Positions 9,767 through 18,831 of a stretch of 64,000 bases of DNA are shown piece by piece. Origin of the DNA: Pantoea cypripedii (GTDB lineage Bacteria; Pseudomonadota; Gammaproteobacteria; Enterobacterales; Enterobacteriaceae); contig NZ_MLJI01000002.1 in assembly GCF_002095535.1 (NCBI RefSeq), positions 1,077,752 to 1,141,751 on the forward strand, written 5' to 3'. The notes under the pieces were generated by a model. It did no database searches. It was given only the letters and a program-made list of their open reading frames with translations, and was not told the DNA's origin. The translations under genes and the position numbers were made by a program. Within the stretch, counting starts at the first letter, position 1. The number at the start of each line of letters is the position of its first letter.

Positions 9767-11386
9767 TTAATTGATGCTAATCAGCGCCATATCCTGTGAT
9801 CCCGTATACAGGTCAGTGGCCAGCGTGGTCTGATCGTTATCGACCTGGAAGCGTGTCACCGACTGTTGCAGGTTCACGACCTGTTGTTGCAGGGAACTGG
9901 CTGCGGTGGCGACTTCGGCCACCAGCGAGGCATTCTGCTGCGTCACACCGTCCATCTGCTGGATGGCGATATTGATCTGCGAGATGCCGCGGGTTTGCTC
10001 GCCGGAGGCCAGCATCACTTCATCCATGATATCGACCACTTTCTTCACATCGAGCATGACTTCATTCATGGTCGTCCCGGCCTCTTTCACCAGGCCCGAA
10101 CCCTGCTCGATATTGCTGAGCGAGTCATTGATCATGGTGCCGATCTCTTTCGCTGCGGTGGCGCTGCGCTGTGCCAGGACACGCACTTCCGAAGCCACCA
10201 CGGCAAAGCCACGTCCTGCTTCACCGGCGCGTGCCGCTTCGACAGCCGCATTCAGTGCCAGCAGGTTGGTCTGGAATGCAATGCCGTCGATAACACCAAC
10301 AATGTCACCAATTTTGGCCGAGCTTTTCTCAATTGAACTCATGGTGGCAACCACTTCAGACACCACATTTGCCCCACGGGAAGCAGAGTTTGAGGCTTTC
10401 TGCGACAGCGAATTGGCTTTACGGGTATTGTCTTCGTTGTTTTTCACTGTCGCCATAATCTGCTCCATACTGGAGGCCGTCTCATCCAGTGATGCAGCCT
10501 GCTGTTCGGTACGGCTGGACAGATCGATATTGCCGGCAGCGATTTCTTCTACGCCTGAGCCGATAGCATCCGTGCCGTTGCGCACCATCAGTACCATGTT
10601 TTCCAGTCCATCACGCATACGCTGTACGGCGGCAAACAGCTGAGCTATCTCGTTTTTACCCGAGATATCAATGCGCGCACGCAGATCTCCTTCAGCAATA
10701 CGGTCAAACACCGTGATCACATGATTTAATGGTTTGACGATAAGATTGGTCATCACCGACCAGGCCAATGCGGCCAGCACCAGCGCACAGGCGATGGCAA
10801 AGTACAGGGTAAACTCCATACGTTTTACCCGATCGCTGGAGTCATCGTAGGCCACATCGATGCTTTTCAGTTTGAAAGCCACCAGGGCTTTTGATGCCTT
10901 ATCAAAGGCACCATACAGTGCCGTCGATTTTCCGGCACGCTGGCGATATTCGTCCAGTTTTCCCGCTTCCAGAGCGGCAAAAGCCGGATCAATAAACTCT
11001 TTCATTAGCGCGTCACGGGTGGACGCCATTTCAGCGGCAATCGGGCGCTCCCCAGCGGATTGCGGGTATTTCAGGTAGTCCTGCCACTTCGCGCTGGCAG
11101 CATCGATTTTGCCCCTGGCACGTTCCAGCGCGACTTTGGCTTTGTCAGTGTCGCCGCTGCCCATCAGGGATTCATACAACCGTAAATCCAGTCGCCCGCG
11201 TAATAACAGTTCTGAACTTTCATTCAGTGCCACCAGACCCGGTAATACTTCGGTATCGACGGTAGCAAAGGATTTATTCCCTGACTGCACGGCAACTAAT
11301 CCCAGAACGCCCACGAACAATAGCAATGCAGTCAGTGAAAAAACCATCATGCTGAGTGCAGTGCGGATTTTTATTCTACGAAACAT
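9767..11386 (-). CDS. Methyl-accepting chemotaxis protein
   Basis: This 539-residue transmembrane chemoreceptor has an N-terminal membrane helix (about 13-33), a periplasmic helical ligand-binding domain of the four-helix-bundle type, a second membrane helix near 190-212, a HAMP domain, and the highly conserved cytoplasmic tip (FQTNLLALNAAVEAARAGEA, followed by GRGFAVVASEVRVLAQRS). It controls CheA activity through CheW. The C-terminus ends SQDMALISIN, lacking the NWETF-type pentapeptide that recruits CheR, so it probably relies on other receptors for efficient methylation. An AGGGAA ribosome site precedes the ATG. The ligand cannot be predicted. Confidence 0.96.
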   Translation of the reverse strand: MFRRIKIRTALSMMVFSLTALLLFVGVLGLVAVQSGNKSFATVDTEVLPGLVALNESSELLLRGRLDLRLYESLMGSGDTDKAKVALERARGKIDAASAKWQDYLKYPQSAGERPIAAEMASTRDALMKEFIDPAFAALEAGKLDEYRQRAGKSTALYGAFDKASKALVAFKLKSIDVAYDDSSDRVKRMEFTLYFAIACALVLAALAWSVMTNLIVKPLNHVITVFDRIAEGDLRARIDISGKNEIAQLFAAVQRMRDGLENMVLMVRNGTDAIGSGVEEIAAGNIDLSSRTEQQAASLDETASSMEQIMATVKNNEDNTRKANSLSQKASNSASRGANVVSEVVATMSSIEKSSAKIGDIVGVIDGIAFQTNLLALNAAVEAARAGEAGRGFAVVASEVRVLAQRSATAAKEIGTMINDSLSNIEQGSGLVKEAGTTMNEVMLDVKKVVDIMDEVMLASGEQTRGISQINIAIQQMDGVTQQNASLVAEVATAASSLQQQVVNLQQSVTRFQVDNDQTTLATDLYTGSQDMALISIN

Positions 11387-11442
11387 AGAGTATTCCCTGC
11401 TAACGATTGAATGATGAATGCTGTGGAAAACAAGTCCGTTAT

Positions 11443-11475
11443 AAAAAAACAGGAAGTAACATGGTTACTTCCTGT
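11443..11475 (-). terminator. Rho-independent terminator after the exported hydrolase gene
   Basis: On the reverse strand a perfect 12-base stem (ACAGGAAGTAAC / GTTACTTCCTGT, 3-base loop) is followed by seven T residues. It lies 13 bases after the stop of the hydrolase gene and before the chemoreceptor gene, separating the two units. Confidence 0.88.
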
Positions 11476-11487
11476 CAGGTGGCTGAC

Positions 11488-12564
11488 TTAGCGCTTTTCC
11501 TGCGTTTTGGGCGCGTGGGCTAAGAAAGTCTTGAGTTTTTGTTTATAAAATTTTGCCTGCATCATAGTGCCATGTCCGCTGGTTTCGGCACTGGCCGGAA
11601 TAAGGAGCAATTCAGCTTTTTTAATCCGATGCAATTCACCCTTAAGAATACCGGTCTCAACCGGGTTACGTTCATCGTCCGCTGAGTTGATAATCAGCAT
11701 CGGCGCTTTAATGCGCTTTAAATCTGGCAACGCATTGTAATCCGCTGATGAATTCCAGATATAAATGAAGTCGTTAGCATCTGCGGTGACAGGGGCAGCA
11801 AGACGCTCATCGACCAGCTTATCTGCCAGCGCACGCGTTGGCGCTTTGTGCTGATAAGCCAGCGTGCCGCCCGTCGTGGCAATACTGAACATGATGTTGG
11901 CGGTCTTCAGCGCAGGAGGTTGTTGGTGGTAATTGCCTTCCGCCCATGCGGGGTCGCCCTTGATGGACTCAATCAACATACGGCGCAGCATCCAGTTACG
12001 TCCGGACAATTCATTAGGCTGCGAAGCCATCGGCACCAGCGTATCCATCATCGCCGGGTATTTCTCTCCCCATAGCCAGGTCTGCATACCGCCCATTGAA
12101 TAACCCATGACCAGGCGTAAATGAGAAATACCCAACCCTTCTTTAATCAGGCGATATTGGGCCGTCACCATATCGTCATAATCATAGTGCGGAAATGTCA
12201 TCCGCAGGCCATCCGAAGGCTTGGATGATTTACCTGAGCCGATACCTTCCGGGATGATAATAAAATATTTTCTGATATCCAGCGCCTGCCCCGGTCCAAA
12301 TAACTCGCCAGCGAATCCCGGAGCCAGTAATGCGCTAACAGGCTGGTTAGTACCGTGAAGTAATAATACCGCTGGTTTATTGCGATCGCCCAAAGTGAAA
12401 TAATGAATACGCAGATCTTTCAGTTTTTCGCCGCTGTTAAAGGTGAATTCTTTGGCGACCCAATCCGCTTCTTTCGGTGTCGGTAATGCGCTGGCTGCCA
12501 TAGTTAATGGTGATAAAGTTAACAGAATGGCACCTGCCACGCCTGATATCATGCGATTAAACAT
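11488..12564 (-). CDS. Exported alpha/beta hydrolase (MetX-like fold)
   Basis: A 358-residue alpha/beta hydrolase. After the chosen start MFNRMISGVAGAI a typical signal peptide ends near TMAASA, so the enzyme should be periplasmic. The oxyanion motif LLLHGTNQP, the nucleophile elbow GYSMGGMQ, a late acidic residue (INSADDERNP) and a catalytic histidine (ETSGHGTMM) are all present. The GYSMGGMQ form and layout resemble the homoserine acetyltransferase-like branch, but many exported members are esterases or lactonases. The start at 12564 has AAGAG upstream; a longer in-frame start at 12618 would bury the signal peptide. It is a single-gene unit with its own terminator. Confidence 0.87.
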   Translation of the reverse strand: MFNRMISGVAGAILLTLSPLTMAASALPTPKEADWVAKEFTFNSGEKLKDLRIHYFTLGDRNKPAVLLLHGTNQPVSALLAPGFAGELFGPGQALDIRKYFIIIPEGIGSGKSSKPSDGLRMTFPHYDYDDMVTAQYRLIKEGLGISHLRLVMGYSMGGMQTWLWGEKYPAMMDTLVPMASQPNELSGRNWMLRRMLIESIKGDPAWAEGNYHQQPPALKTANIMFSIATTGGTLAYQHKAPTRALADKLVDERLAAPVTADANDFIYIWNSSADYNALPDLKRIKAPMLIINSADDERNPVETGILKGELHRIKKAELLLIPASAETSGHGTMMQAKFYKQKLKTFLAHAPKTQEKR

Positions 12565-12797
12565 TAAAGTAACTCTTAAGTTATTTTTGGTCCCCTGGAG
12601 GTCAGATATTAGTTTCAATAAAGAAAAATCCCAATGAACATCAACAGCATCGGGGAAAAAAAAGACAATTCTCTTCTTTTTTGAGTTTTAACAAGACGAT
12701 TTTTATCTGGTTGTTCTTAGGATAATACAACCGGGTGTTAATTCTGCAGTTTGCTTCAGGTGGTTAGTTCAGTCCTGATTACGCAAAACGGTCCCAG

Positions 12798-12812
12798 TTC
12801 CGCATAGCGGAA
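12798..12812. promoter_or_regulatory. Palindromic operator-like site TTCCGC-ATA-GCGGAA
   Basis: A perfect 6-base inverted repeat with a 3-base centre lies in the roughly 355-base gap between the hydrolase start (12564) and the end of the unknown gene (12920). The form resembles operators of IclR-type regulators. No regulator of that type is in the window, and the controlled gene is uncertain. No other gene or RNA is visible in this gap. Confidence 0.4.
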
Positions 12813-12919
12813 TTAAACAGCTAAAGCGTGGCATTATTATTCAGGCTTGACTAAATACGGCAGAGCATTGATCTGCCGATTTGAAGAGTCCTTTAACACA
12901 AATTACCGGCTTATCTTAC

Positions 12920-13381
12920 TCACACTGCCAGCGTCTTTTTTTGTCTCAGGCGCACAGGCTTGGGCTGGTAGCGGTTCACCCAATTACTGATTGTCTGGCC
13001 TTCTTTATCCGATTCGCTAAACACAATGACAGTGGCTCTGCGGCCTTGTGTTTCTATGGCATTGAGTAAGTCTGCATTCGGAAGAAAAACCAGGTAGATG
13101 GCATCAAGCAGGATATGTTCTTTTCTGAGTGTCTGTGTGGAGAACAACCCGACCTTAACGCCTGAAACCACAATCTGCTTTTTGCTATGCAGTATTCTAT
13201 AGGTCGGCTCATCAAACGCTTTGGTTAAATATTCTTCGCAGGAAGCCTTCACAGGAACGCAAACCCGTAAATTTCGCCCTGACAGGCTGGCATGTTCAAG
13301 TGCAAATTGCACAATGTTTTTATAGTGTGGTTCCAGCTTGTCTTTTGTTTTAACAAAGCAAAATCGGTCTTTTAACGGCAT
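12920..13381 (-). CDS. Conserved-looking protein of unknown function
   Basis: A 153-residue basic, probably cytoplasmic protein that I do not recognise. It has no signal peptide or membrane segment and shows alternating beta strands and helices (NLRVCVPV, AIYLVFLPNADLLNAI, ATVIVFSESD), compatible with a small Rossmann-like or restriction/helicase-associated fold. It ends in a positively charged tail. The start has GGAG only at a long distance. It stands alone between the hydrolase and the MFS transporter and is flanked by AT-richer noncoding DNA, which may mark an acquired gene. The reading frame looks like real protein, but no function is assigned. Confidence 0.55.
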   Translation of the reverse strand: MPLKDRFCFVKTKDKLEPHYKNIVQFALEHASLSGRNLRVCVPVKASCEEYLTKAFDEPTYRILHSKKQIVVSGVKVGLFSTQTLRKEHILLDAIYLVFLPNADLLNAIETQGRRATVIVFSESDKEGQTISNWVNRYQPKPVRLRQKKTLAV

Positions 13382-13925
13382 TAAAATTCTTTAAACTCCA
13401 ATCGAAAAAGAGGTGATTTATTGTTGTAACGGATTTTATGAAATTGCTGAAAGTTAAAGTATGGCACAGATTATTCAATACGCCGCTGAGATTGGAAAAA
13501 GAGAACAAAAAATTCCACGCGTTGTCACATTTGCACTTTCTTCGCCACAGCAGACTTTTGATGGCGGTTGACTTTTCCCTCTCTGGCAAGAGCAGATACA
13601 ACCGGGTTTCACATCCATGAGTTGTCGTTTTTGTGATCTAAATTGCAGTACCATAAATATAAATTGTACTACAATCTCAACATCAAACGGTGAGGGGATT
13701 TTTTTATGATATTGATTTTACTTGACTTTAAATTGTCTGACACGGAAGCGTAGTAAGATCAACAGGTAACCCGGTGCAGAGGTTGAGGAAACGTCATTGA
13801 ATAGATCCAATCAATACCGGCGTGTGTTACTCAGGTAATGTCACATTGATTAATCATTAAATTAAAAGATGCTGATTACGGTCAGAGGGATTGTTATTGT
13901 TTAAATCTTAATCGAGGTTTGTTTC
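13382..13925. other. Noncoding stretch before the MFS transporter
   Basis: This 544-base AT-rich stretch must hold the promoters of the divergent unknown gene and the transporter. Short open frames here have no ribosome sites or protein character. I see no RNA gene, repeat or convincing -35/-10 pair. Confidence 0.5.
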
Positions 13926-15236
13926 ATGAACAACGATCTGTACGGTGCTACCCTAAAGCAACTCAATACGAAAATTATTCCGTTTATCATTATCTGTTAT
14001 TTCGTTGCCAATCTCGACAAAACCAATATCTCTATCGCTGCATTACAAATGAATGCCGATTTGGGTCTGAGTACCAGTATGTATGGTCTGGGTGTCGGGA
14101 TGTTTTATATCTCTTACATCCTGTTCGAAATTCCCAGCAATGTGATCATGACGAAAGTCGGTGCGCGAGTATGGATTGCGCGCATTATGATCACCTGGGG
14201 CATCGTCAGCGCCGGAATGTCGCTGGTTCAGACTCCCACGCAGCTCTATGTGATGCGCTTTTTGTTAGGAATGGCCGAAGCAGGTTTTACACCGGGTATC
14301 ATTTATTACATTTCCTGCTGGTTTCCGAAGAGTAACCGCGCCCGCGCCATGTCATTCTTCTATATGGGTTCTGTGATGGCTTCCATTATTGGGCTACCCA
14401 TTTCCGGCACCATCCTGAACATGCATGGTTTTGCTGACATTGCGGGCTGGCGCTGGTTATTTGCACTGGAAGGTATTCCGGCGGTCGCGCTGGGTATTAT
14501 GGTGCTGTGGCGTTTGCCGCAATCTCCTGACCATGCCGCGTGGTTATCAGCAGAACAAAAGGGCTGGTTGAAAACGCAGCTGGCGCGCGATAACGCCAGT
14601 GTTGAAATTGGTGCGCAGCATAGCTGGTTAGGCGCGCTGAAAAATAAGACCGTGTTGTTACTGAGCCTGGTCTGGTTCCTGCAGGCGTTTGGTTCAATAG
14701 GGATAACGCTTTTCCTGCCGCTGATCATCAAAAGTATGGCCAGTGAGCAGAGCAATATCGTCATCAGTCTGCTTGCTGCGGTACCGTTTATTTTTGCCTG
14801 CCTGTTTATGTATTTTAATGGCCGTCACTCAGATACCACCCATGAGCGTTCATGGCACCTGGGCTTACCGTTAATCCTCTCAGGTTTATCGCTAACCCTG
14901 GCTATTTATTCCAGTAATCTGCTGGTTGCCTATGTAATGCTGGTCCTGACTGTCGGCTTTAATTTTGCCCTGACACCAATCTTCTGGGCGGTCACCACCG
15001 AAAAACTGGCTGGCGTGGCGGCAGCGGCCTCCATCGCATTTATTAATACCGTCGCCAACTTTGTCGGCCTTGGTTTGCCGCCCATTCTTGGCAAAATCAA
15101 AGATGCCACCAACAGTTATCACTACGGTTTAATGATTGTCGCGGCGGCCCTGATTATTGGAGGCATTATCGGCATTATGATTTCGCGTCCGTCTCAGCCT
15201 GATGTCAGTAAACGTGCGGCTTCCCGCCTTTCATAA
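13926..15236 (+). CDS. MFS transporter, anion:cation symporter (ACS) type
   Basis: A 436-residue inner-membrane transporter with twelve predicted helices. The opening pattern (IIPFIIICYFVANLDKTNIS followed by GLGVGMFYISYILFEIPSN) is characteristic of the ACS family, which imports organic anions such as tartrate, glucarate, phthalate or 4-hydroxyphenylacetate with protons. The conserved cytoplasmic loop motif after helix 2 and the central charged loop (SPDHAAWLSAEQKGWL) are present. A GAGG ribosome site precedes the ATG. It is 12 bases upstream of a D-2-hydroxyacid dehydrogenase in the same direction, so the transported compound is probably an organic acid handled by the genes that follow. Confidence 0.92.
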   Translation: MNNDLYGATLKQLNTKIIPFIIICYFVANLDKTNISIAALQMNADLGLSTSMYGLGVGMFYISYILFEIPSNVIMTKVGARVWIARIMITWGIVSAGMSLVQTPTQLYVMRFLLGMAEAGFTPGIIYYISCWFPKSNRARAMSFFYMGSVMASIIGLPISGTILNMHGFADIAGWRWLFALEGIPAVALGIMVLWRLPQSPDHAAWLSAEQKGWLKTQLARDNASVEIGAQHSWLGALKNKTVLLLSLVWFLQAFGSIGITLFLPLIIKSMASEQSNIVISLLAAVPFIFACLFMYFNGRHSDTTHERSWHLGLPLILSGLSLTLAIYSSNLLVAYVMLVLTVGFNFALTPIFWAVTTEKLAGVAAAASIAFINTVANFVGLGLPPILGKIKDATNSYHYGLMIVAAALIIGGIIGIMISRPSQPDVSKRAASRLS

Positions 15237-15248
15237 AGGAATAACAAC

Positions 15249-16184
15249 ATGAAACAGAAAGTCCTGAAACAAGCCGGTCTGCCAGATGCCCTGACGCAGG
15301 AACTGAGTGAGCGTTATGATCTCTATGAGCTGGCGAACATGACTGCTCCCGATTTCGCCGCCATTGCCAGTGAGGTCACTGCGGTGGTGACTAACGGTGA
15401 AGCGGTAGTGACACGCGAGTTCATGCAGTCATTGCCTGGGTTAAAGCTGATTGCCGTGTTTGGCGTTGGTTATGATGGTGTCGATGTCTCAGCAGCCCGC
15501 GATTTTGGTGTGGCTGTCACCCATACACCGGGTGTGCTGACCGATGATGTCGCCGATCTGGCCATTGGCCTGATGCTGGCCACCTCGCGTCAAATCGTCG
15601 CCGCACAGCGTTTTATCGAGCAGGGGAACTGGTCGTCAGGCGGTTTCCAGTGGACGCGCAAAGTTTCCGGCAAACGCCTGGGTATCATCGGCATGGGGCG
15701 TATCGGGCAGGCGATCGCCCGCCGTGCCAGCGCATTCGATATGGAAATTGCCTACAGCAATCGCACCGAGCTAACCACGTTGCCGTGGTGCTATATTGCG
15801 GATCTGCAATCACTCGCCCAGGACAGTGACTTTCTGATGGTGTGTGTTCCCGGTGGGGCAGAGACAAAAGCGCTGGTCAATCAGGCGGTGCTGGCAGCAT
15901 TAGGTTCTGAAGGGATCCTCATCAACATTTCCCGTGGCAGTGTGATTGATGAAGCGGCGCTGATTAAAGCGATCGACAATAAGGTGATTGCGGGTGCGGG
16001 TCTGGATGTATTTGTGGATGAACCAAACGTGCCCGTGGCGTTGCGGCAGCGCGATAACGTGGTGATTACGCCGCATATGGCGAGTGCCACCTGGGAGACA
16101 CGTCGGGAAATGTCACAGCTGGTAATGGCAAACGTTAATGCGTGGTTTGCTGGCGAGCCACTGGTGACGCCGGTTCCTGCCTGA
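15249..16184 (+). CDS. D-isomer-specific 2-hydroxyacid dehydrogenase
   Basis: A 311-residue NAD(P)-dependent oxidoreductase interconverting 2-oxo acids and D-2-hydroxy acids in the cytoplasm. The Rossmann motif GMGRIG (148-153) and the catalytic set Arg229 (NISRGSVID), Glu258 (DEP) and His276 (TPHMAS) are intact. SNRT at 170-173, just after the second beta strand, replaces the acidic residue typical of NAD enzymes and suggests NADP(H) preference, as in hydroxypyruvate/2-ketogluconate reductases. It is cotranscribed with the upstream transporter. It may reduce the oxo acids released by the downstream aldolase-type proteins; this link is inferred from position. Confidence 0.92.
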   Translation: MKQKVLKQAGLPDALTQELSERYDLYELANMTAPDFAAIASEVTAVVTNGEAVVTREFMQSLPGLKLIAVFGVGYDGVDVSAARDFGVAVTHTPGVLTDDVADLAIGLMLATSRQIVAAQRFIEQGNWSSGGFQWTRKVSGKRLGIIGMGRIGQAIARRASAFDMEIAYSNRTELTTLPWCYIADLQSLAQDSDFLMVCVPGGAETKALVNQAVLAALGSEGILINISRGSVIDEAALIKAIDNKVIAGAGLDVFVDEPNVPVALRQRDNVVITPHMASATWETRREMSQLVMANVNAWFAGEPLVTPVPA

Positions 16185-16191
16185 TATCTTG

Positions 16192-16214
16192 CGGGCAGCG
16201 GAAATCGCTGCCCG
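16192..16214 (+). terminator. Hairpin after the dehydrogenase gene
   Basis: A perfect 9-base stem CGGGCAGCG / CGCTGCCCG with a GAAAT loop starts 8 bases after the dehydrogenase stop. There is no T-run, so termination may be partial. Confidence 0.55.
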
Positions 16215-16484
16215 GTGAGAGGATGCTTATCCCCGTGGTTAATGGCTCCGTCATTGTCCGATTCTCCCTATACGCATATTTATCGGCCAGAAAACCGGAC
16301 GGCGCTCGGCAGGATATTCGGGCCGGAAACGCGCACAGTTTTCACCGCCTGAAGCAAACCAGTTTCTGTTTCCGGCTTGCATTTAGTTACATCATACATT
16401 TGAGTTATCTCCCCCTACGTCGGCATCGCGCGCAGTACAGGCGTATTATGACAGCTGGTGGGCTGTGCCATGAAAAAAACGAGG

Positions 16485-16513
16485 AAAGCCACCTTCATGA
16501 TGAGGTGGCTTTT
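16485..16513 (+). terminator. GC-rich hairpin in the gap before the cyclotransferase gene
   Basis: AAAGCCACC (16485-16493) pairs perfectly with GGTGGCTTT (16504-16512) around a 10-base loop and runs into a short T stretch. It sits in the roughly 420-base gap 16185-16601, which otherwise shows no gene. It could end transcription from the left or from the convergent cyclotransferase gene. Confidence 0.5.
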
Positions 16514-16601
16514 CCGATACTAACCAGAACGCGCGGGCCCGAAGATATCCTTGTCTTGATAATCGCTAATTTACAGGAGACCGAAATGCGGCTTCTGCTG
16601 A

Positions 16602-16928
16602 TTACCTCAGCGCATAGATGTAAGAGTTAATGATTTCACCCTCTGCCGTAGTGACTGCAATAGGTGTTCGGGCATACTCCGCGCCTTCAAAGGTATCCAG
16701 TTTATCCCAGTGATGAGCGAGTGCTTCGGAGAGGAACAGAAAACCCTCAATCTTTTCGCCCGCCTGGTCAGGGCGTATACCGGGAAAACCCATATCCGCT
16801 CCCCATCCCTGTTTATGCAGCACGCCATAAACATGGCCCGGTAACCAATGGCCGCCGATTTCTTCCAGAATATGCGCATTGGGGCGACCCGGTCCCAGGG
16901 TGCCATATACGAACAGACTTTCCACCAT
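16602..16928 (-). CDS. Gamma-glutamylcyclotransferase-like protein (AIG2/YtfP family)
   Basis: A 108-residue protein of the gamma-glutamylcyclotransferase fold. The substrate-loop motif LFVYGTLGPG is at the N-terminus, and an acidic residue in DTFEGAEYART is placed as the catalytic Glu in this family. Members cleave gamma-glutamyl peptides or amines to 5-oxoproline. Length is normal for the small bacterial type. A GGAGGG ribosome site precedes the ATG at 16928. It is transcribed alone between two groups of catabolic genes; a role in handling a gamma-glutamylated substrate of the neighbouring pathway is possible but unproven. Confidence 0.85.
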   Translation of the reverse strand: MVESLFVYGTLGPGRPNAHILEEIGGHWLPGHVYGVLHKQGWGADMGFPGIRPDQAGEKIEGFLFLSEALAHHWDKLDTFEGAEYARTPIAVTTAEGEIINSYIYALR

Positions 16929-17100
16929 CTAACCCTCCGTAAAAGCATCGAAAGTAGAGGGCTACGGCAGCATTGTCCAATTCAAAGAAAATGTTATAGC
17001 AATATGCTAATGATATTGCAGGGTGTTTTTCATCATATGGGGTAGGGCAATAAGGTCGTTAAATATAATCTGGAAGTAACAACAAAATAACTTGATGCTC

Positions 17101-17120
17101 TCCAGCCTTACAGGGCTGGA
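17101..17120 (-). terminator. Hairpin downstream of the LysR gene
   Basis: TCCAGCC (17101-17107) and GGCTGGA (17114-17120) form a 7-base stem between the LysR stop and the cyclotransferase start. The T-run is weak on the LysR strand, so the call is tentative. Confidence 0.4.
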
Positions 17121-17165
17121 AATTTTGTTAAATTCAACTTTTGTTCTGTAGTCAGCAAGAATGCT

Positions 17166-18056
17166 TTACGTGTTCTTCACCACGCCAATAAACTTTTCTA
17201 CCGAAGGATTCACGCGCGCAGATGACCACGCCATCGCGGTAGTGACCACCTCAATATCGTTCTCCAGCGGCAGGATTACCACATTGGCCGGTGACACACG
17301 CTCAAGCTTTGCCGGGACCAGAGCAATGCCCTGGCCGCAACTGACAAACGCAATTTGCGAGGCAACCGAACGGACTTCATGAATGATGCGAGGTGAAAAA
17401 CCTTCGGCGCGACATGCCGATGTGATGCTGTCGAAGAATACCGGGCTGAGGTGGCGCGCAAACATCACCCATTCCTCATTACTCAGGGCGGAAAGCGCAA
17501 CACGGCTTTTTCCCGCCAGACGATGATTATGCGGCAGGGCTACCACCAGGTTATCGCTGGCTAATGGCAGCGAATGGATGTCGTTGCCCAGTTCGCCGGT
17601 AAGACGGGCAAAGGCCAGATCGATATCGCCACTTTGCAGTAGCGGTATAGCCTCCGCGCTGTCTATTTCCTTCACTGATAGTGTGAGTTGCGGTGCAATC
17701 ACCCTCATCTTTTCAATATAAGCCGGGAGCACATCGAGCATGGCCGTGCTGATGGCACCAATGGTGAGTACGCCGGTATGTCCGGCCACGGCCTCGTGGA
17801 TGGCTAACTCAAGACGCTCAACCTGTTCGGCAAACTTGCGCACCGCAGGCAGGATCGCCTGGCCTGCCGGGGTGAGCAGCACCCCTTTACGCGTACGATC
17901 AAACAACTGAATCTTTAACGAGCTTTCCAGCACCTGAATTTGCTGAGTCAGTGGTGGCTGGGTCATGCCAAGACGCTTAGCTGCGCGGCCAAAGTGTTTT
18001 TCTTCAGCAACGGCGAGAAACAGCCACATATGGCGCAGTACACGGAAATTGATCAT
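17166..18056 (-). CDS. LysR-type transcriptional regulator
   Basis: A 296-residue regulator with an N-terminal winged helix-turn-helix (MINFRVLRHMWLFLAVAEEK, then HFGRAAKRLGMTQPPLTQQI) and a C-terminal periplasmic-binding-protein-like effector domain. The helix-turn-helix form MTQPPLTQQIQ places it with the CatR/CbnR/BenM group, which activate aromatic or organic-acid catabolic operons in response to a pathway intermediate. It is divergent from the RraA/aminotransferase operon, with about 105 bases between the start codons, the usual arrangement for a LysR protein controlling its neighbour and itself. The AT-rich gap at 18068-18090 holds plausible binding sequence. Confidence 0.93.
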   Translation of the reverse strand: MINFRVLRHMWLFLAVAEEKHFGRAAKRLGMTQPPLTQQIQVLESSLKIQLFDRTRKGVLLTPAGQAILPAVRKFAEQVERLELAIHEAVAGHTGVLTIGAISTAMLDVLPAYIEKMRVIAPQLTLSVKEIDSAEAIPLLQSGDIDLAFARLTGELGNDIHSLPLASDNLVVALPHNHRLAGKSRVALSALSNEEWVMFARHLSPVFFDSITSACRAEGFSPRIIHEVRSVASQIAFVSCGQGIALVPAKLERVSPANVVILPLENDIEVVTTAMAWSSARVNPSVEKFIGVVKNT

Positions 18057-18162
18057 GGCACTCCGATATATTTTTAATATTAAAACTATCTGAAATACGA
18101 AATTTACCTATCGTGATGGTCGTTGAATAGTGTTGGAAAATCAACCCACACTGGAAAGCGCC

Positions 18163-18831
18163 ATGTCATCACCCACCTTACTAGACCGACTTGCCTTGCT
18201 GGATACCAACACGGTTTCTGATGCCCTCGATTTTCTGGAACTGCCCGGCGCCACTTATGGGCTTCGCCCGTTATGGGACTGTCCAAAGATCGTGGGCCGC
18301 GCCAGCACCATTCAACTCGGCCCCAAAACAGGGAACACACCCACGGTCCATCTGATCACGCCAGTGATTGATGCCATCACAGCCGACGATCGCGTGCTGG
18401 TTATTGCTGGGGGGCAAGAGGGGATTTCCTGCTGGGGCGACATCATCGCCAATGCTGCGCAGGGCAAACGGATTCGCGGGTCGGTACTGGATGGCATGAG
18501 CCGAGATATCGACGGCAGTGAGGGGATTGGTTATCCGGTATATGGCCGGGGCATCACCATGATCAGCGCGCGCAACCGCGTGATTCAGGTTGCCTCTGGC
18601 ACCACTGTCAGCATGGCGGGCGTGATGGTGCAGGAGGATGACTATGTGATAGCCGACCGCTGCGGTACCGTTTTTATCCCGACACAACAGATTGAGGCCG
18701 TGGTGACACTGGGGGAAAAAATTGCTCACCGTCAGGCCAGCATGGTTGCCGCCGTGCGGGCAGGGCGTTCTGTCGCCCGGGTGATGCATGACAGTCAGTT
18801 CGAGGCAATCAACACCGGGGAAAACTCATGA
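18163..18831 (+). CDS. RraA-fold protein 1 (putative oxo-acid aldolase)
   Basis: A 222-residue protein of the RraA/4-hydroxy-4-methyl-2-oxoglutarate aldolase family. The metal-binding and substrate region is recognisable: GISCWGDIIANAAQ, then GSVLDGMSRDI with the conserved Asp-Gly-x-x-Arg-Asp. Family members include divalent-metal aldolases that split 4-hydroxy-2-oxo acids to pyruvate, as well as the RNase E inhibitor RraA; the catabolic setting favours an aldolase or decarboxylase. The ATG at 18163 has GGAAAG upstream; an in-frame GTG at 18130 would add 11 residues. It overlaps the next gene by 4 bases. Compared with the other two copies it has a shorter C-terminal helix. Confidence 0.85.
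   Translation: MSSPTLLDRLALLDTNTVSDALDFLELPGATYGLRPLWDCPKIVGRASTIQLGPKTGNTPTVHLITPVIDAITADDRVLVIAGGQEGISCWGDIIANAAQGKRIRGSVLDGMSRDIDGSEGIGYPVYGRGITMISARNRVIQVASGTTVSMAGVMVQEDDYVIADRCGTVFIPTQQIEAVVTLGEKIAHRQASMVAAVRAGRSVARVMHDSQFEAINTGENS

Noticed and set aside
9906..10643. 245-codon open frame opposite the chemoreceptor
   Set aside because: It covers the conserved signalling domain on the other strand; its composition (Ser, Thr, Ala-rich) is typical of an antisense shadow.
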